From Corinectria fuckeliana (lineage: Eukaryota > Ascomycota > Sordariomycetes > Hypocreales > Nectriaceae), in the NCBI GenBank assembly GCA_019137255.1, contig WPDH01000378.1, positions 1-64,000 of the forward strand: a DNA stretch of 64,000 bases, given 5' to 3'. The notes beneath the pieces were generated by a model that was given only the letters and a program-made list of their open reading frames with translations, was not told the origin of the DNA and ran no database searches. Shown here piece after piece: positions 45,607 to 57,700 of this stretch; the stretch's first letter is position 1, and the number at the start of each line of letters is the position of its first letter. Position numbers and translations under genes: made by a program.

Positions 45607-46769
45607 ATGCAATCCCCCCCGGATAAAACATGGAGACGCCTCCCTGAAGAGATGTGGGTACGATGTTACGCGAGTGGTGTCTCTGGATAGTCTGACCCCG
45701 GACCATGACTTTTATATCCGAAAGTACTTGGATATGACGAAGAATTGCCCCGAAATACCTTCTAAGCTAAGAGAGCGTCTCCGGCAGGTCACTACCAGTA
45801 GCTCGTTGTGCTGTTATGGATTCGCCGCTCTGATGCTCGCATTCACGCCTCAGGTGCAGCTTGTTGACTGTACAATTGATGCTAGCTCAAGATTGTTGCC
45901 GTAGGTATTGAGTGGAAACCTAGAAAACGAATATATCGCGGGCCAAGATGACAAAAAAAGAGCACGGTCCCGAGGGAAGGAGTATTATGGCTATATCACC
46001 TGGACAGCCTTGGTTGCCCTACCCCCAACAAGTCCGCCTGAGAACTGCCGACTGCGTGGAAGGCACCACCGGCATGTCACAGATTGAGCTTATTATTCTG
46101 AACACCCGTCTCGATGTCCTTCGGCTGTTGGGATTCGATTGGACCAGAGATGATAGTTAACGAATGAGATGGATTGGTAGAGCATGTAGCCTGAAAGTGC
46201 TGCAACTCAAAGAATGCATCGTTGATGATTCTGGCCTGCAAGACATCCTGACCCGCTGCACAGATCTTCTCGACTTGTCAATAGAGTTTGGAGGCTCTCG
46301 TAGAGAAGGAGGAGAACGCGGAGAAGGTACATGGGAAGTGGAACTGAATCGTTTCGGTGTGAATTCACGGGAACACGGGGGAAATCTGACAGATTTGGAC
46401 TTGCACACTGTTGAGTACAAGGCCGCTAATACTACAGATGGGAGACTCGGGTCTCTCCGCGAGCTTAGAAGTCTGAAGCACCTCAAGGTCGTCAAGGAAG
46501 ACCTCCTTGGCCTCGACTACAACAGACCTCAAGAGCAGCCTTCGAGACTGCGACTGGAAGACGTTTTGCCACACTCGCTGGAGACTCCATATCTAAACTA
46601 TACCGACAGTTACTGCGAGGGTTAGGGCGTTGATGAAGAGGGACGCCAGGAACTCAATGAGTTGATCACGGGTGGCCAGTTTCCTCATCTTCGCCAGGTC
46701 AAAGTGGAGCTATATCTTAGCGATCCTTCAGCCTGTTTTCGGAGGGAAATTCCAGGCTGGGAAGTGTAA
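45607..46769 (+). pseudogene. F-box/LRR-like gene, broken
   Basis: The start MQSPPDKTWRRLPEEMW resembles an F-box N-terminus. Its frame ends at 45690. Related sequence continues in other frames: DHDFYIRKYLDMTKN and LMLAFTPQVQLVDCTID at 45674-45904, then leucine-rich-repeat-like LKVLQLKECIVDDSGLQDIL and LRELRSLKHLKVVKEDLLGL at 46188-46625, and HLRQVKVEL after a further stop. At least three frame changes or stops interrupt it and no set of introns that I can see repairs all of them. Fungal F-box/LRR genes are often decayed paralogues. Confidence 0.55.
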
Positions 46770-46969
46770 AAGATAGAGGAACATCTTTGGGAAAGGTATG
46801 CATCTTCAGGATGTCTACGCTCCATTCTGGTATTCTCGAGGACATAGCGAAAGGGGGCTGTATTAAGACTAACCTTTAGATAATGACTACATTCCCACAC
46901 TCTACGTAGAAGGATGCTCATCTCGTAAACCGACGGTCCACTGATTCTGCAACGCATGAAAGGCCTAAC

Positions 46970-48424
46970 TTATGCTGTATCCGCTATATCAATACGGGAC
47001 ATGGCGGATAAGAACGTCTTTCCCCCATCTTGATCTCGCTGAATCTTCCCGTCGAGTCCATCTTCCACCACCACTGCAAGCCGTCGTATCCCTTCAACAA
47101 TGACCTCGTCCGGGTTCCACCCCCACGACAGACGCGCACCACGTCCAAAGGTCGTCTGAGCCCGGAAATCACTTTGCTCGTCGCCGCGGACTGTGAAAAT
47201 AGAGCCTGGCGCAATTGTGAGAGCTTGCGATGTCTTGGCCCATGTTGCCAGTTTATCAGCGGGAGGAAGGCCGTCTGGGAAAGTGATGTACACGAAATAG
47301 CCGCCGGCTATCTTCACTGTGTCTTTGTTGGATCTAAAAGACGAACCGGCCTCGATTTTCACGCCAAGCGGGACGAGGTATTTTTCGATGGCAGCCAGCA
47401 TGGCGTTGTACCGTTTCCGGTACGTTGGGATGAGCACATCATTGATATGCTTGGTAAACTCGCCCGTCGTAATCATATGCGATATCAAGGAAGATGAGAA
47501 GTGACTACCACAGCCGCCTGAGCTGGCCGAACCACTGCCCACATAAGCAACCACGTCAAAGTCGAAAGAACAGGCCAAGACCTACAGTTTTCCCATCTGT
47601 ACAACGAACTCGGGAGTAGCTTCCAACCACCCTGCACGCATTCCAGGCGCTATGATCTTGGAGAATGAACCGTTGCTCACGCTATTGCCCCATTCGGACT
47701 GGCCAGGCAGAGCTCTGTCGATGTCGATGAGGCGAGGAGGCAATGGCCCGATAGTATCAAGAGGTGCAGTTTCCTCGGCTGGCCACCGCAAGGCATCGTA
47801 GACGTCGTCCGTGATAATCAAGGCGTCGTGCTGGCGTGCAAGCTGCACTAGCTGCTCTCTCCGACGCAAACTCATGATTTTGCCGCTGGGGTTTGAAAAC
47901 GTCGGCACCGCATAAATGACATGTCTGAAGATTTTCGGGTAGTTCTTGACTGCCTTTGCTTCCGAGTCGCCCTCGGCGTCCGCCTTGGCAACGGCGTCCC
48001 TGAGATAGTCAATGTCCAGGCCTTCTTCATCTTCCGGTACGCCTCGCAGCTTGCCAGTCAGGCCTGCGTCCTCAATCATCGGACACGCCATGAAATACGT
48101 CGGCTCGATCATCCACACACGCCGCGTGAAGACTGGGTCAGAGAATCGCAACAGGATGTTGGTCAAGTTGACAGACGCCCCGCCGGTGATACCAACCCGT
48201 TCGAAAGCAACGACGCCAGCGGTTGGGCGATACAGGTCAGTGAGCCAGGACGCCACGGCCTTCCGTAGAGTATCGCGGCCCAGTTGTGGTCCATATCTCA
48301 GCGCTGGCGTGGCTGTTTCGTTGTCAGCGAGGACAGCTGTAGCGGCAGTGAGTAGACTGCGATCAGGATGAAGCGCTGGTGTTGGCCAGCCTAGTAGCAA
48401 GTTGATGGGTCGATTGGAACTCAT
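46970..48424 (-). CDS. PLP-dependent aminotransferase, class I/II
   Basis: Exons 47586-48424 and 46970-47534, with a 51-nt intron (GTAGGT...GCAG), give 467 residues. It is a fold-type I aminotransferase of the aminoadipate/valine-type group: YGPQLGRDTLRKAV, PTFSNPSGKIMS (the conserved Asn-Pro-x-Gly), IITDDVYDALRW (Asp and Tyr contacting PLP) and NGSFSKIIAPGMRAGW with the Schiff-base Lys. C-terminal RLSWGW supplies the substrate-carboxylate Arg. No PTS1 or signal peptide. Substrate unknown; it could feed an amino acid to the nearby isocyanide pathway but lies beyond two unrelated genes. Confidence 0.87.
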
Positions 48425-48790
48425 TGTGTTCCTAAGAATACAGTTGCCTTACTGGACTAGGTCATTAGTCGAGGTGCGCAAAACGAAAAGGCCGCACCAT
48501 GGCGTTATCTCGGCCTCAGCAGCTTCGCTGGTATGTTTTCTCCGCTTTGGTGCATGTACTGAGAAAATGGCTCACATTAGCTAAGTAACACCTGACATCA
48601 TCACGTCGATTGTACGATGTTTGTCTAACAAACAAATTAGTAGCAGCTCGCAATGTGTCCAAATTGGAAGAGGAGCTCACAGATAAATATAGCCAACAAT
48701 ATTATTTCTTACAGGTAAGCACAAGCAAAGCTAAGCTAGCACAGCTGTTAGAACCACCGTAGTTAAAACCCCGACTGCTACAAGTCACCA
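48425..48790. other. Spacer
   Basis: Promoter of the aminotransferase; nothing else recognised. Confidence 0.45.
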
Positions 48791-50059
48791 TCACAATAGC
48801 CCAGCCATCATTAACTTAATTCGTACAAGCTGTCCAGCAGCATGACCACAAAAAACAGCTAGAACCGTCCCCATGGCACTGTCAAACACCACACGTATAC
48901 TAGAAGCTTCCAATACGCCGCCTGTAGTAACCGGGGTTACTACACTAGACGAACTCTTGGTCGGGGACTCGCTGAAGCCGAGCGTGGCAGTCACGTTGTT
49001 TGAAACAAACACAGCGTCTGACGAAGTCATAGCATCAGTAGTCTTCGACAAACGAATCTTCGCGCCGTCGTCAACCCCGCCTGGGGAACTCTGGTCAATT
49101 TTATGCTCGCAATCACCTTCCGCCGAAGCAGCAGGTCTGTCAAAGATAATTAGAAGTGACTGATGCATTGCCAAGGTGGGGAATGAGTGGGAAACAATTC
49201 TTAAAATCTTCATAGGCAGCATGGTGGTGGTTGTGTTTAACAAGACAGCAGAGGGAGTCATCGACGATGACGAAAGCGCTGTTGTCGCGTTGGTTGCAGG
49301 AGTCATGGCTGTAGTCGTGCCGCCCTAGATCGGACCCGTTCTGACGATGGTGACACGGAACCGCGCATCTGGATTGCTTCGAGCATACCTGTCATGCGAC
49401 AAAGTGTGAGGATCGTAGTCGATTGAGTTGCCATTGGCAAGATCGATTGCAAGACTCAAGCTGATGGTCCAACTCGTCTTGTTGCCGAGAATGTTTGCAA
49501 CACTGAATAACATAACATGCTAAGTCGGAATGTTGCTCTAGTAGACTGCCTTGAACAAATTAGCCTCGCAACGCTGGATAGACGCTGCAGTGACGTCTGT
49601 AGAGCCGACAATCTGATTCCCGCCATCGAATTTGGTACTAATGGAAATGTGGTCTGATCGTACAGGAAACCATCGTCGGTGGCAGCCTGGCAGCCAGTGA
49701 AAGTGACTGATTTCCAGGGCCCAAGGTGGCCGGGGGATCTCAATATCAAAGTAGAAGACGTCTTCGCCGTCGGAAGTGCCTTGATGCTAATGTTCATAGA
49801 CCCTTGATCTGTCGACAGTGCGGTAGTAGATGGGCAGATAGAATGTCTTGCTAACAGTTAGAATCTCCACGTAGTAGGTTCCTGCTTCGAGCCCAGCCTG
49901 GAAGTCCTGAATGAAGCGGCAGTAGAGGTAGAAGTCGCTGACGATATCGCTATGCCATTCCGCCCAGTAGGAGAAGGTAATGAAAGAAAGCCCTGCGTCC
50001 TTGTCGAAACTAGCGCTGCCCGCGAGGTTTGAGGCTTGGTCCATAACATAAAGCTTCAT
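48791..50059 (-). pseudogene. Probable decayed gene for a secreted, Ser/Thr-rich protein
   Basis: Minus-strand coding-like pieces in changing frames: KLYVMDQASNLAGSASFDKD and AGTYYVEILTVSKTF (49787-50059), MNISIKALPTAKTSSTLIL (49740-49797), then FDGGNQIVGSTDVTAASIQRC and LFSVANILGNKTSWTISLSL with stops between, and a Ser/Thr-rich C-terminal piece ending in a hydrophobic tail (48791-49306). The composition suggests a cell-surface protein, but I do not recognise a family. Several stops and frame changes make an intact gene unlikely; a multi-intron gene is not fully excluded. Confidence 0.35.
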
Positions 50060-50496
50060 GCCTCTACCTTACACGGAATTTCCCCGTCAGTAACCGCATG
50101 AGGGGCAGACCTGTCTGCTTCCAGGTTTTTGCCACATCATGCACATACTCAGTCTCACTAGGTCTTGAAAACATGAGATGGAAGTTCTGCATCATTATTG
50201 TCCCCTGGGTGGTCATCGAGTTGACTGTCCTGTACTTTATCAACCCAGAGACAAACAGCTGCCTTTCCAAGAGATTTCCTCCGTTTTTAATAGCCCAGAC
50301 GCCCACTTATCGCTAGTTGAGATGCTGAGGACATATCTAAGTGGATGAGAAGGTTTGATATAAGCTGCCACTACATCATATGAATGGGCACTGTTTCACT
50401 TCTCGATATTAGAAGCCCTCGCAAGTGGTCCTATAATAACGAATTCTCGTACCTGGTCTGTCCAGCTACAAAAGCTCCCTCATGTATGCAGACCCT
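50060..50496 (+). pseudogene. Possible fragment of a sugar-transporter C-terminus
   Basis: On the plus strand, 50170-50280 encodes MRWKFCIIIVPWVVIELTVL followed by YFINPETN, resembling the last membrane segment and PETK(G) motif of MFS sugar porters. Nothing upstream continues it. Could be chance. Confidence 0.25.
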
Positions 50497-52161
50497 CTAG
50501 CCATATCTAACTTCCCCGTCACTCTCCCTAAACCAGTCATCCGCGGCCAAGTTATCCTCGTTGGGCGCATAGTTGATGATGGTGCTCTTTACCATAGTAT
50601 AAGCATTATAAGCATCCAATCCATTCTCGCTGCCAACGCCACTTGGGCCGGTAGTGCCGCCCCATGGACTGCTTGGATCATTGCGATGATGTGTGTTGAC
50701 CCAAACGATGCCGGAGTTGATCTCCTCCGAAACTCGAAACGCACGGCTGAGATCCTTGGTCCATATCGCTGCTCCCAAGCCAAAATCGCTGTCGTTGGCA
50801 AGGTCGATTGCCTCTTGCTCCGTATCGAAGCCAACCACCACAATAACCGGCCCGAATGCTTCTTCCCGCCATATCCGAGTGTGAACATGACTATTGCTGG
50901 AACTGAATTCCAGAATAGTTGGGGGGTAAAAGTAGCCTTTTGAAAAGTCCGTACCGTCCAATAGCGACGTACCGCTGAGACGTTGACCTCCACAAACAAT
51001 CTTTGCGTTGCCGCTATCTGTTGCTTCACCAACGAGAGCTTCAACATTCGCGAGCTGGCGGGCGGATATCAACGGGCCCATTCTTCCTTCTGGGTTGGTG
51101 GGCGAGCCCATCCGACGCTCGATGGACTCGGCTTTGGCTCGAAGTTTGGACATCAGCTCCGGAAGGATGGTGTTCTGAACGATGATTCTAGTGGCCGCGA
51201 CACAGGTTTGTCCACTTGCGACAAAGGCACCAAAAGCAACTCCGTTGACGGCAGCGTCCACATCTGCCTCTTGGAAGACAACCAAGGGCGCCTTGCCCCC
51301 GAGTTCAGCTGTGTAGCGAGCGAGATTACCGCCCACGATAGACCCAATCGCTCTCCCAGCAGCTGTCCCACCAGTAATATCGACTTTTCGAACGAGAGAG
51401 TGGCTGACCAGTGCTTTACCAGTGGAAATGCCAAAGCCAGGAAGGACATTAAACACTCCATCAGGGAGTCCCGCCTCCTTTAAGAGCGGACCAAGTAAGA
51501 GGCTTGTCAACGGCGTGAGCTCACTAGGTTTCAACAGGACGCAGTTTCCTGCCGCCAAAGCCGGGGCAAGCTTCTTAACGGCAATCAACAAGGGGTGGTT
51601 GAAGGGCGTTATCTGCACCACGACGCCCAGGGGTTTCCGATCCAGCCAGTTGTGCAGCTTTCCAGACGTAGGAAGCACCGGCCTTTCCTCAGTGCGCAGA
51701 ACCGAGGCGTAATACTTGAACCAGCGAACAAGTGATGGTACCTGGGCTTTCATTTCTCGAATCGCGCGCCCGGTTTGTCTAACCTCCAGCTCGATGAGCT
51801 CTGGGAGATTGTTGGTCAGGAGCTCTGCGGCCTTGTCGAGTACGTCGGCTCGTTCGTGGCGCGATCTCTTGGACCAGACGCCTGACTTGAACACCTCGTG
51901 CGCTGACTCGACAGCCTGAGAAACGTCGTTCTCTGATGCAGTATGACATCTAATACAGTCAGGCTCGATACGGAGTACGAAATTGTTTTTTGATACAACT
52001 TACTGAGAGAATATTTCCCCAGTTGCGGGATCTTCGACTGGTATGCTAGCTTGCGAATGAGATCAAATGGTACAACAGCACGAGGATATCATTCTTTGTT
52101 CTTACATTTCTCCACTACCAGCTGCATCCTTTCCTCCAATCCAGAGCGGGTATGTCTTCAT
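50497..52161 (-). CDS. Aldehyde dehydrogenase
   Basis: Three exons: 52106-52161, 52004-52045, 50497-51949; introns 60 and 54 nt; 516 residues. The two small 5' exons supply MKTYPLWIGGKDAAGSGE and PVEDPATGEIFSQ, the usual N-terminal strands of this superfamily. Catalytic features: ITPFNHPL and KPSELTPL (NAD site), ELGGKAPLVVF with the general-base Glu, GQTCVAATR with the nucleophile Cys, and EEAFGPVIVV. It oxidises an aldehyde to an acid with NAD(P)+. The sequence type is near the benzaldehyde/vanillin/betaine-aldehyde group, so an aromatic or amino aldehyde is possible; the substrate cannot be set from motifs. It has no PTS1 or signal peptide. Confidence 0.9.
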
Positions 52162-52837
52162 GTCGTTGCCAGGGGCCGTGGAAGCACGATCGGTTGCGTA
52201 TTCGAGACTGTCGTAGGAGGAAACATGAAAGTCAACAATGCTGATTCACCTCGATTGAAGAAGAAAGCTTTGAGGTGATCAGTGGTGAGGGGTAATATGC
52301 ACATCATGCATCTATAGATAAGACGGGATGCGCCGTCGGCCGCCAGGCGGATCTGCATCTCGGTTTTATTACAGGTCACGTGAAGGACTCGTCCCAGCCT
52401 TTCTCATTTTCTCCTACCCTAAGGAAGGATGGGATATTCAAGTCTAACACTTCCACGCTGAGTATAGAATGAGCTAGGGGAGTTTACAGGAATGCCACGA
52501 GAGAAACAAACACCATTACTCAAGACCCGCAGCTATTTACTGTTTTGGTATATATTTGTATATGAGGATGAGAATAGATTGATCTGTGAACCCTCTAACA
52601 GCCGTTCAGGCCCAACCCGTATGGCGTTGTCAGGATAATAACCGTGTGACTGGGCAGCTTTTTGACGCTGAAACGGATGTGGAGGTTGAGCTGGACTGAT
52701 TGGGGGACGGATACGACGCGAGCACCTCAAACGAAGATTGCAAAAGCATGTAATAAGCGACGTGCAATTGTGTCTTGAACCTAGGAAGATGCTCTTGATG
52801 CTACTGCTTAATAACCTGGTTCTATGTACTCAAACCC
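52162..52837. other. Spacer
   Basis: Promoter of the aldehyde dehydrogenase and 3' region of the dextranase. Nothing else recognised. Confidence 0.5.
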
Positions 52838-54783
52838 TCATCGGACAGTCCAGCGCCCACTCCAATGCCTATCGATGTTGAGAAGGCCCAAAGAGTAGGA
52901 ATCCCAATTGTCTGCCTCGAATGAGATCTTCTCATCGCCCACGTAGAAGTCTTCGATGATGAGACCCAGGTTATCCGGTGAGTTGTCGCCGAGAGCAATG
53001 GCTTGATCCCCGTTGTTTGCGTCCGTGAACACGCGGAACGTGCTCATGCCGACTTCGAGCGGCTCCGGCGCTAGCTCTTCCACCCAGATGTTGGAGAAGA
53101 CCATCTCGTCGATGTTTTGAAGGGGGTTGATGCCCAGAAGAGCAGGGCAGATGCCTTCGCAGCGCCAATTGGTGATGGTGTAGTTGGATAGATGCTTGGT
53201 GATATCAGCGACTGATGTGGACGTGTCGTCTACGTAGCTTGCCGCAGAGGCGACGAGGGCTCGGGGCCATGGAACTGTTTGTGAAATATACCGGGTATGG
53301 ATGACATCGACGGCGTCCACGGTGACATTGTTGAGGTTGCGCGGGTACCAGCCAAACTGGACGATGGGGCCATTGCTCGTTTTCCAGACGGTAACTTTCT
53401 CACACAACACATTGCTGTAGTACGTTTTGATGGCGTCATCACCAACGTGATAGAAAATATTCCGCGCGTGTGAGCCTGGGTACATTTGGATACCATCAGT
53501 CTGTCCAAAGAAAGCTCCTACTTGCTTGTAATCGGACGCGTCCACAGAAAAGGTCCCAAGGTCGGCGCCGTAAAAGTCCATGCTGTTGAAAGGAGGTGCA
53601 TTCGTCGTTAATCCGTGCAGTGTCCATCTGGTGCCAGCCGCGGACTGGCCTCGCCACATCTTGACAGAATTGTCGTCGGACTTGATGTTTTGGAAGTTCT
53701 CGGCGGTGTTGGCCTGGTACACATACTGTTCACCTGATAGAACCCCAAACCCGGTTGCTCGGAGATCCAAAGACTGGCTTTCGTATTGGATGGCGCCCTT
53801 GACGTATGCTCCAGGAGCTATGTACACCCAGCTCACCGAGCTTGATAGAACGGCGCGTGCCGAACCCGTGAGCCAGTAGACACCAGGACCAAAGTGAACC
53901 ACGGATTCAGTAACTTCATCTAGGCCGGTAACCAGGCCGGAAGGGACGTCGTAGGCACTCGTGATATCAGGCACGTATTCGGCGTCAGGAAAAGGGCTCA
54001 TAAAGATCATCAGTGCGTTGAGTGGCTCAACACCCACGAGCGGCATGGTATCATCGTAGGAGGAAACGTAATTCGCGCCATCGGGATTCTTGTTTTGTAC
54101 ATAATGGGCATTGGTTTCCGAGCTGGAAGTGCGGTACTTCCAAAGGTTGTCCTGGAATTCAACGGAGAAACGATGCCCGTCGTCGCTATATGGAACGGTG
54201 ATGAGTAAGGCATCGCCACTGCGTTCCATGTCGAATTCAAGGTTGCTGGGCCGGATGACGACATTGGATGGTTCAACGGAGCCGCCATCGGAGCGAGTGA
54301 TGCTCACGACGGTTGGCGTGGTCGCCAGATACTGAGTCCAGGCCATGTCAACACCAATGTCTGGCTCGATTGAGATCTGGTCGTCCTCGCTGCAGTTCTG
54401 GCCATCGCAGACTGAAGTCAAGTCACCAGGGGTGAAGATGTTTCCGTTGCCGTTGCGGGGGATGCTTTCATACACAAATGAATCGTAGAAGCTCGTCGCA
54501 TCAGACGCTGTTGCAACCTGGATTGAGTACATGTGAGACTGGCGGACATTGGAGTTCTCCACCGGAGTCTTGGTGTTGATCTCGCCCGTGTCATGCCACC
54601 AAGTCTTCAACTCTGACGAATCTGCAGTTTGGTTGGTTGCTTTGGGTGATTGTTAGACGGCGCTGCATAATGTCAATTCAGCTACTCACCACGCTTCCAA
54701 TTGTCAGTGGGATGTCCTTGCACAGTCACGGTGCCCACCATGGCGATAAAGCCTAGAGGCCCAGCAAATCCTGTGACGTGCAT
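52838..54783 (-). CDS. Secreted GH49 dextranase-type glycoside hydrolase
   Basis: Exons 54690-54783 and 52838-54621, with a 68-nt GTGAGT...GCAG intron, give 625 residues. Signal peptide MHVTGFAGPLGFIAMVGTV. The mature start LKTWWHDTGEINTKTPVENS is a hallmark of GH49 (dextranase, isopullulanase). The right-handed beta-helix carries FFGQTDGIQMYPGSHA and FYHVGDDAIKTYYS, which contain the three Asp residues that act in catalysis in this family (one in TDG, two in GDD). GH49 enzymes cut alpha-1,6 bonds in dextran or alpha-1,4 bonds in pullulan by inversion. It ends in SGRWTVR with no anchor, so it is secreted. Standing alone, without other dextran-use genes nearby. Confidence 0.9.
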
Positions 54784-57700
54784 CTTTCGGGGTTGTGCCT
54801 TTGAAATAACTGACGAATGAACGAGTGTGTAGAATGGAACAAACGAACGAAAAGAACGAAACAAATAATAGAACGGTTGTATCAAACAATGTCTTTACTT
54901 GGGCGACGGATAAGCAGGCGCAACATCACTAGATAAGTAGTTTCAGTACAAGAGAATACCGGACTCCCCAAATCTCCTAATGATTTAGCTTCAAACGCGG
55001 AACCCCTGCGAGTGATGAAGGATCACTTCTAGGAGGAGCATACCCGCTATTCCATCTACTGTAATTGGCTGCGATTCGAACCAGCTGTTATGGATCGAGA
55101 ACCTTGCCCCGCGACTACTTCCAACTGGAATGTCCCTCGAAAATGCTCCGTGGACGCTGCCTATAAGCTAGTCTGCGATGACGAGTTTTATAGTTTAGCA
55201 TGCCTATATAAACAACGCCAGTCAAGAAATACTTGCTGAACCTCAGCAATAATGCTGGTTCTTAGGCGCGGTCATCCACGTGTTTGACATAAAAGGACGC
55301 TTGGCTTCCATTGGCTTATAGCTAGCCCCTGAATCCTACACCCTGAATCCTGAATCCTTCACCTAGGTACTGCTACTTGAACGGTAAATGGGCTCAGAAT
55401 AAAGCGGCTGTAATATCGGGATATTGCTGACACGCCACTCGACTGGCCCTATCCCTGGCTAGCTCAATCCTTTGGATCTTTCCTGAACATCATTTCTCAG
55501 GCAATCAATAATGCGATTAGTAGCAACATTGCGATGACGGTAACGATTCCCGTGACAGATTCGTTGTAGTAGCTAGAAAGTTTTGATGATTCCTTCTTGT
55601 GCGAATTTAAACCCGTCACTTCTATCATACCTAGACAGCCCGGAAGATCCGTGAATATCCACAACGAGTCTAAGAGATGAAAGAATGATTACAAGAAGGA
55701 CTGACTGACTTGATCTATAAAGTCGTGTTAATGAATACTGGATTATGCTAAGGGTAAACTTTGGCGGCTGGCAGTCTTTTATTGGAGGTAAGAGGGAACA
55801 CCTAGGGTAAGGCTGCCTTAGAATCTGAACTGTAACTAACGGCGGAATCCATCGTCCGATGACTCTGTCCTCTGTGTCTGGAGATCCGGGGACTTGGGTT
55901 TGCGCTTGTCAACATGGTCCATGGATCTAGACTGCTCCGACGTAGAGATGCTTCAACGCTCGTTCGGGGGAGACGAGAATTAGCTACATTTCTTAGGCGT
56001 GAGAACTGGGCGTTGGTGTCTGGGTAAATGCCACTCGTCTGTAGCAAGGTATTCTAACAACTTCTCTCTCGGTGTCTCCTAGATGGCTTGGAATGCATTG
56101 TATCACAGGGTTAGACAGAGCCCGAAGTGATCTACGACTGTATAGATCGAGAGCAGCAAAGGGTTCAAGATGATTTGTAGCTGGTGACACACGCTTCGGC
56201 TTGCGGCAGGTCCCAACCCCGAATGGTAGGAGTTTTGATCGTCTCCTGACGCGGGGCATGTGAACAGATAGGAGCTTCGTGAAGTGAGAAGTTCTCGTAG
56301 TGATTGCGCATGCGCTTTGTAAGTATCTGGCTGCTGATCTCTCATGTGGCTGTGTAGATTGCGTTTTCTGGCATGTCGGGGGCGCTGGAGCGTCCTAAGA
56401 TTGAGAGAGGATAGTTTATCTTATTAACATGAATTTTATTCTAACAGGAGATCACTGTATTTTTCAACATTGTTATCTCAGTCCTCGGCCATGGAACAGA
56501 GCATGGGTCCATAGGCGGGATGTTTCTTCGCCAGTCAAGTTCGATGTATATAGCAGACTGACAACAACTGTAGCTCCAGTGTGCCCTCCGAAGACGTACT
56601 CTCTTCGTGCCCGTAGAGTTCCTTGGTCGAGTTGCGTCAATCGGCCTTACATCGAATGGATTTAGCATGGTTCAGAAGCATCCTTGTAGCCCTCTACGTA
56701 CGTTATCCGCGGCCAGATTCCCCATCTTCGGCGGCTGACATTGAAACGGGAGAAAAGCCGTCAAGCTATGACTGGCCTAAGATCTATATGGCGCTATGTC
56801 CCGACCGGTAAACGAAGAGCGACCTCAGTGGTTAGATCGTTCTCCAAGCCCGTGAAAATGCAATACCAGCTTCCTCACTATGAATGCTGTGGATGACTGC
56901 CAAGCAGCCTTAAGAACCATCAGACTAGAGGATGGGTAACCAGTTTCCAGTTTCGACCCAGATAGTACCTCCGACTAACAGAAGCTTGACATATAGAGCA
57001 CCCCTTCTGACACTGGAACCTCAGCATAGGATTCTAACCGACAGTCTCCAGAGGCGACGCCGCACACGGTTAGATAAGCAAACACAGAAAGAGCTTCAAC
57101 TTTAAAGGCATGCCGCGTCAGCGTCGACGGGCTCCTAAATGGCCAGCTGTTTGAGTCACCAAGCAAAGTCCACGGCCAGGATACGAGAGCATATATCAGG
57201 TAAACAACTCCTAGTTAGGGATCGTGCCTCTTTTAGCATCCGACCTTGATGTTAATGACACAGGATCCTTGTTCCAACACTTTCTCAAGAGCTTCCACAT
57301 TCACAAGCCTGTTCTAAAGACATCGCAAATGAGGAATATGGAAAGTTGTCGTCTTTACAACGGGCTGGGGCAGGATTCAAAGTCGTGTCTTTTGGTAATT
57401 TAGCCTGGCTGAGTCCTCACGCAGACCAGATGTTAACAGCAGCCAGTTCCTCCTATCCGTGCAGTGGAATCCATGATTCCTGAGGTTCAGGTCGACACCG
57501 ATATTACCTCTACGTCTTGTCAGCCAGAGAAGTTCCGGTGTTTAGAGTCCTTTTATCGGCTGCTCCAAGACTTGGAGAGCGTTCGTCGAGTGAAGGCCTT
57601 CACTTGCTTACAGTCATTCTCTGATGACTTGCAATAGGACAGGTCTCAGAAGTTTCTACTAGCCTTGTTTCAACTATGAATTGTCAGTTATGTACTAGCA

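Noticed and set aside
50497..52161. Aldehyde dehydrogenase as betaine-aldehyde dehydrogenase of the betaine cluster
   Set aside because: Motifs do not fix the substrate, and it lies 26 kb from the Rieske gene with unrelated genes between.
55060..55100. Second tRNA-like GGTTCGAATCG on the minus strand
   Set aside because: Only four base pairs are possible and the inner T-stem pair is broken; no matching D or anticodon arm upstream.
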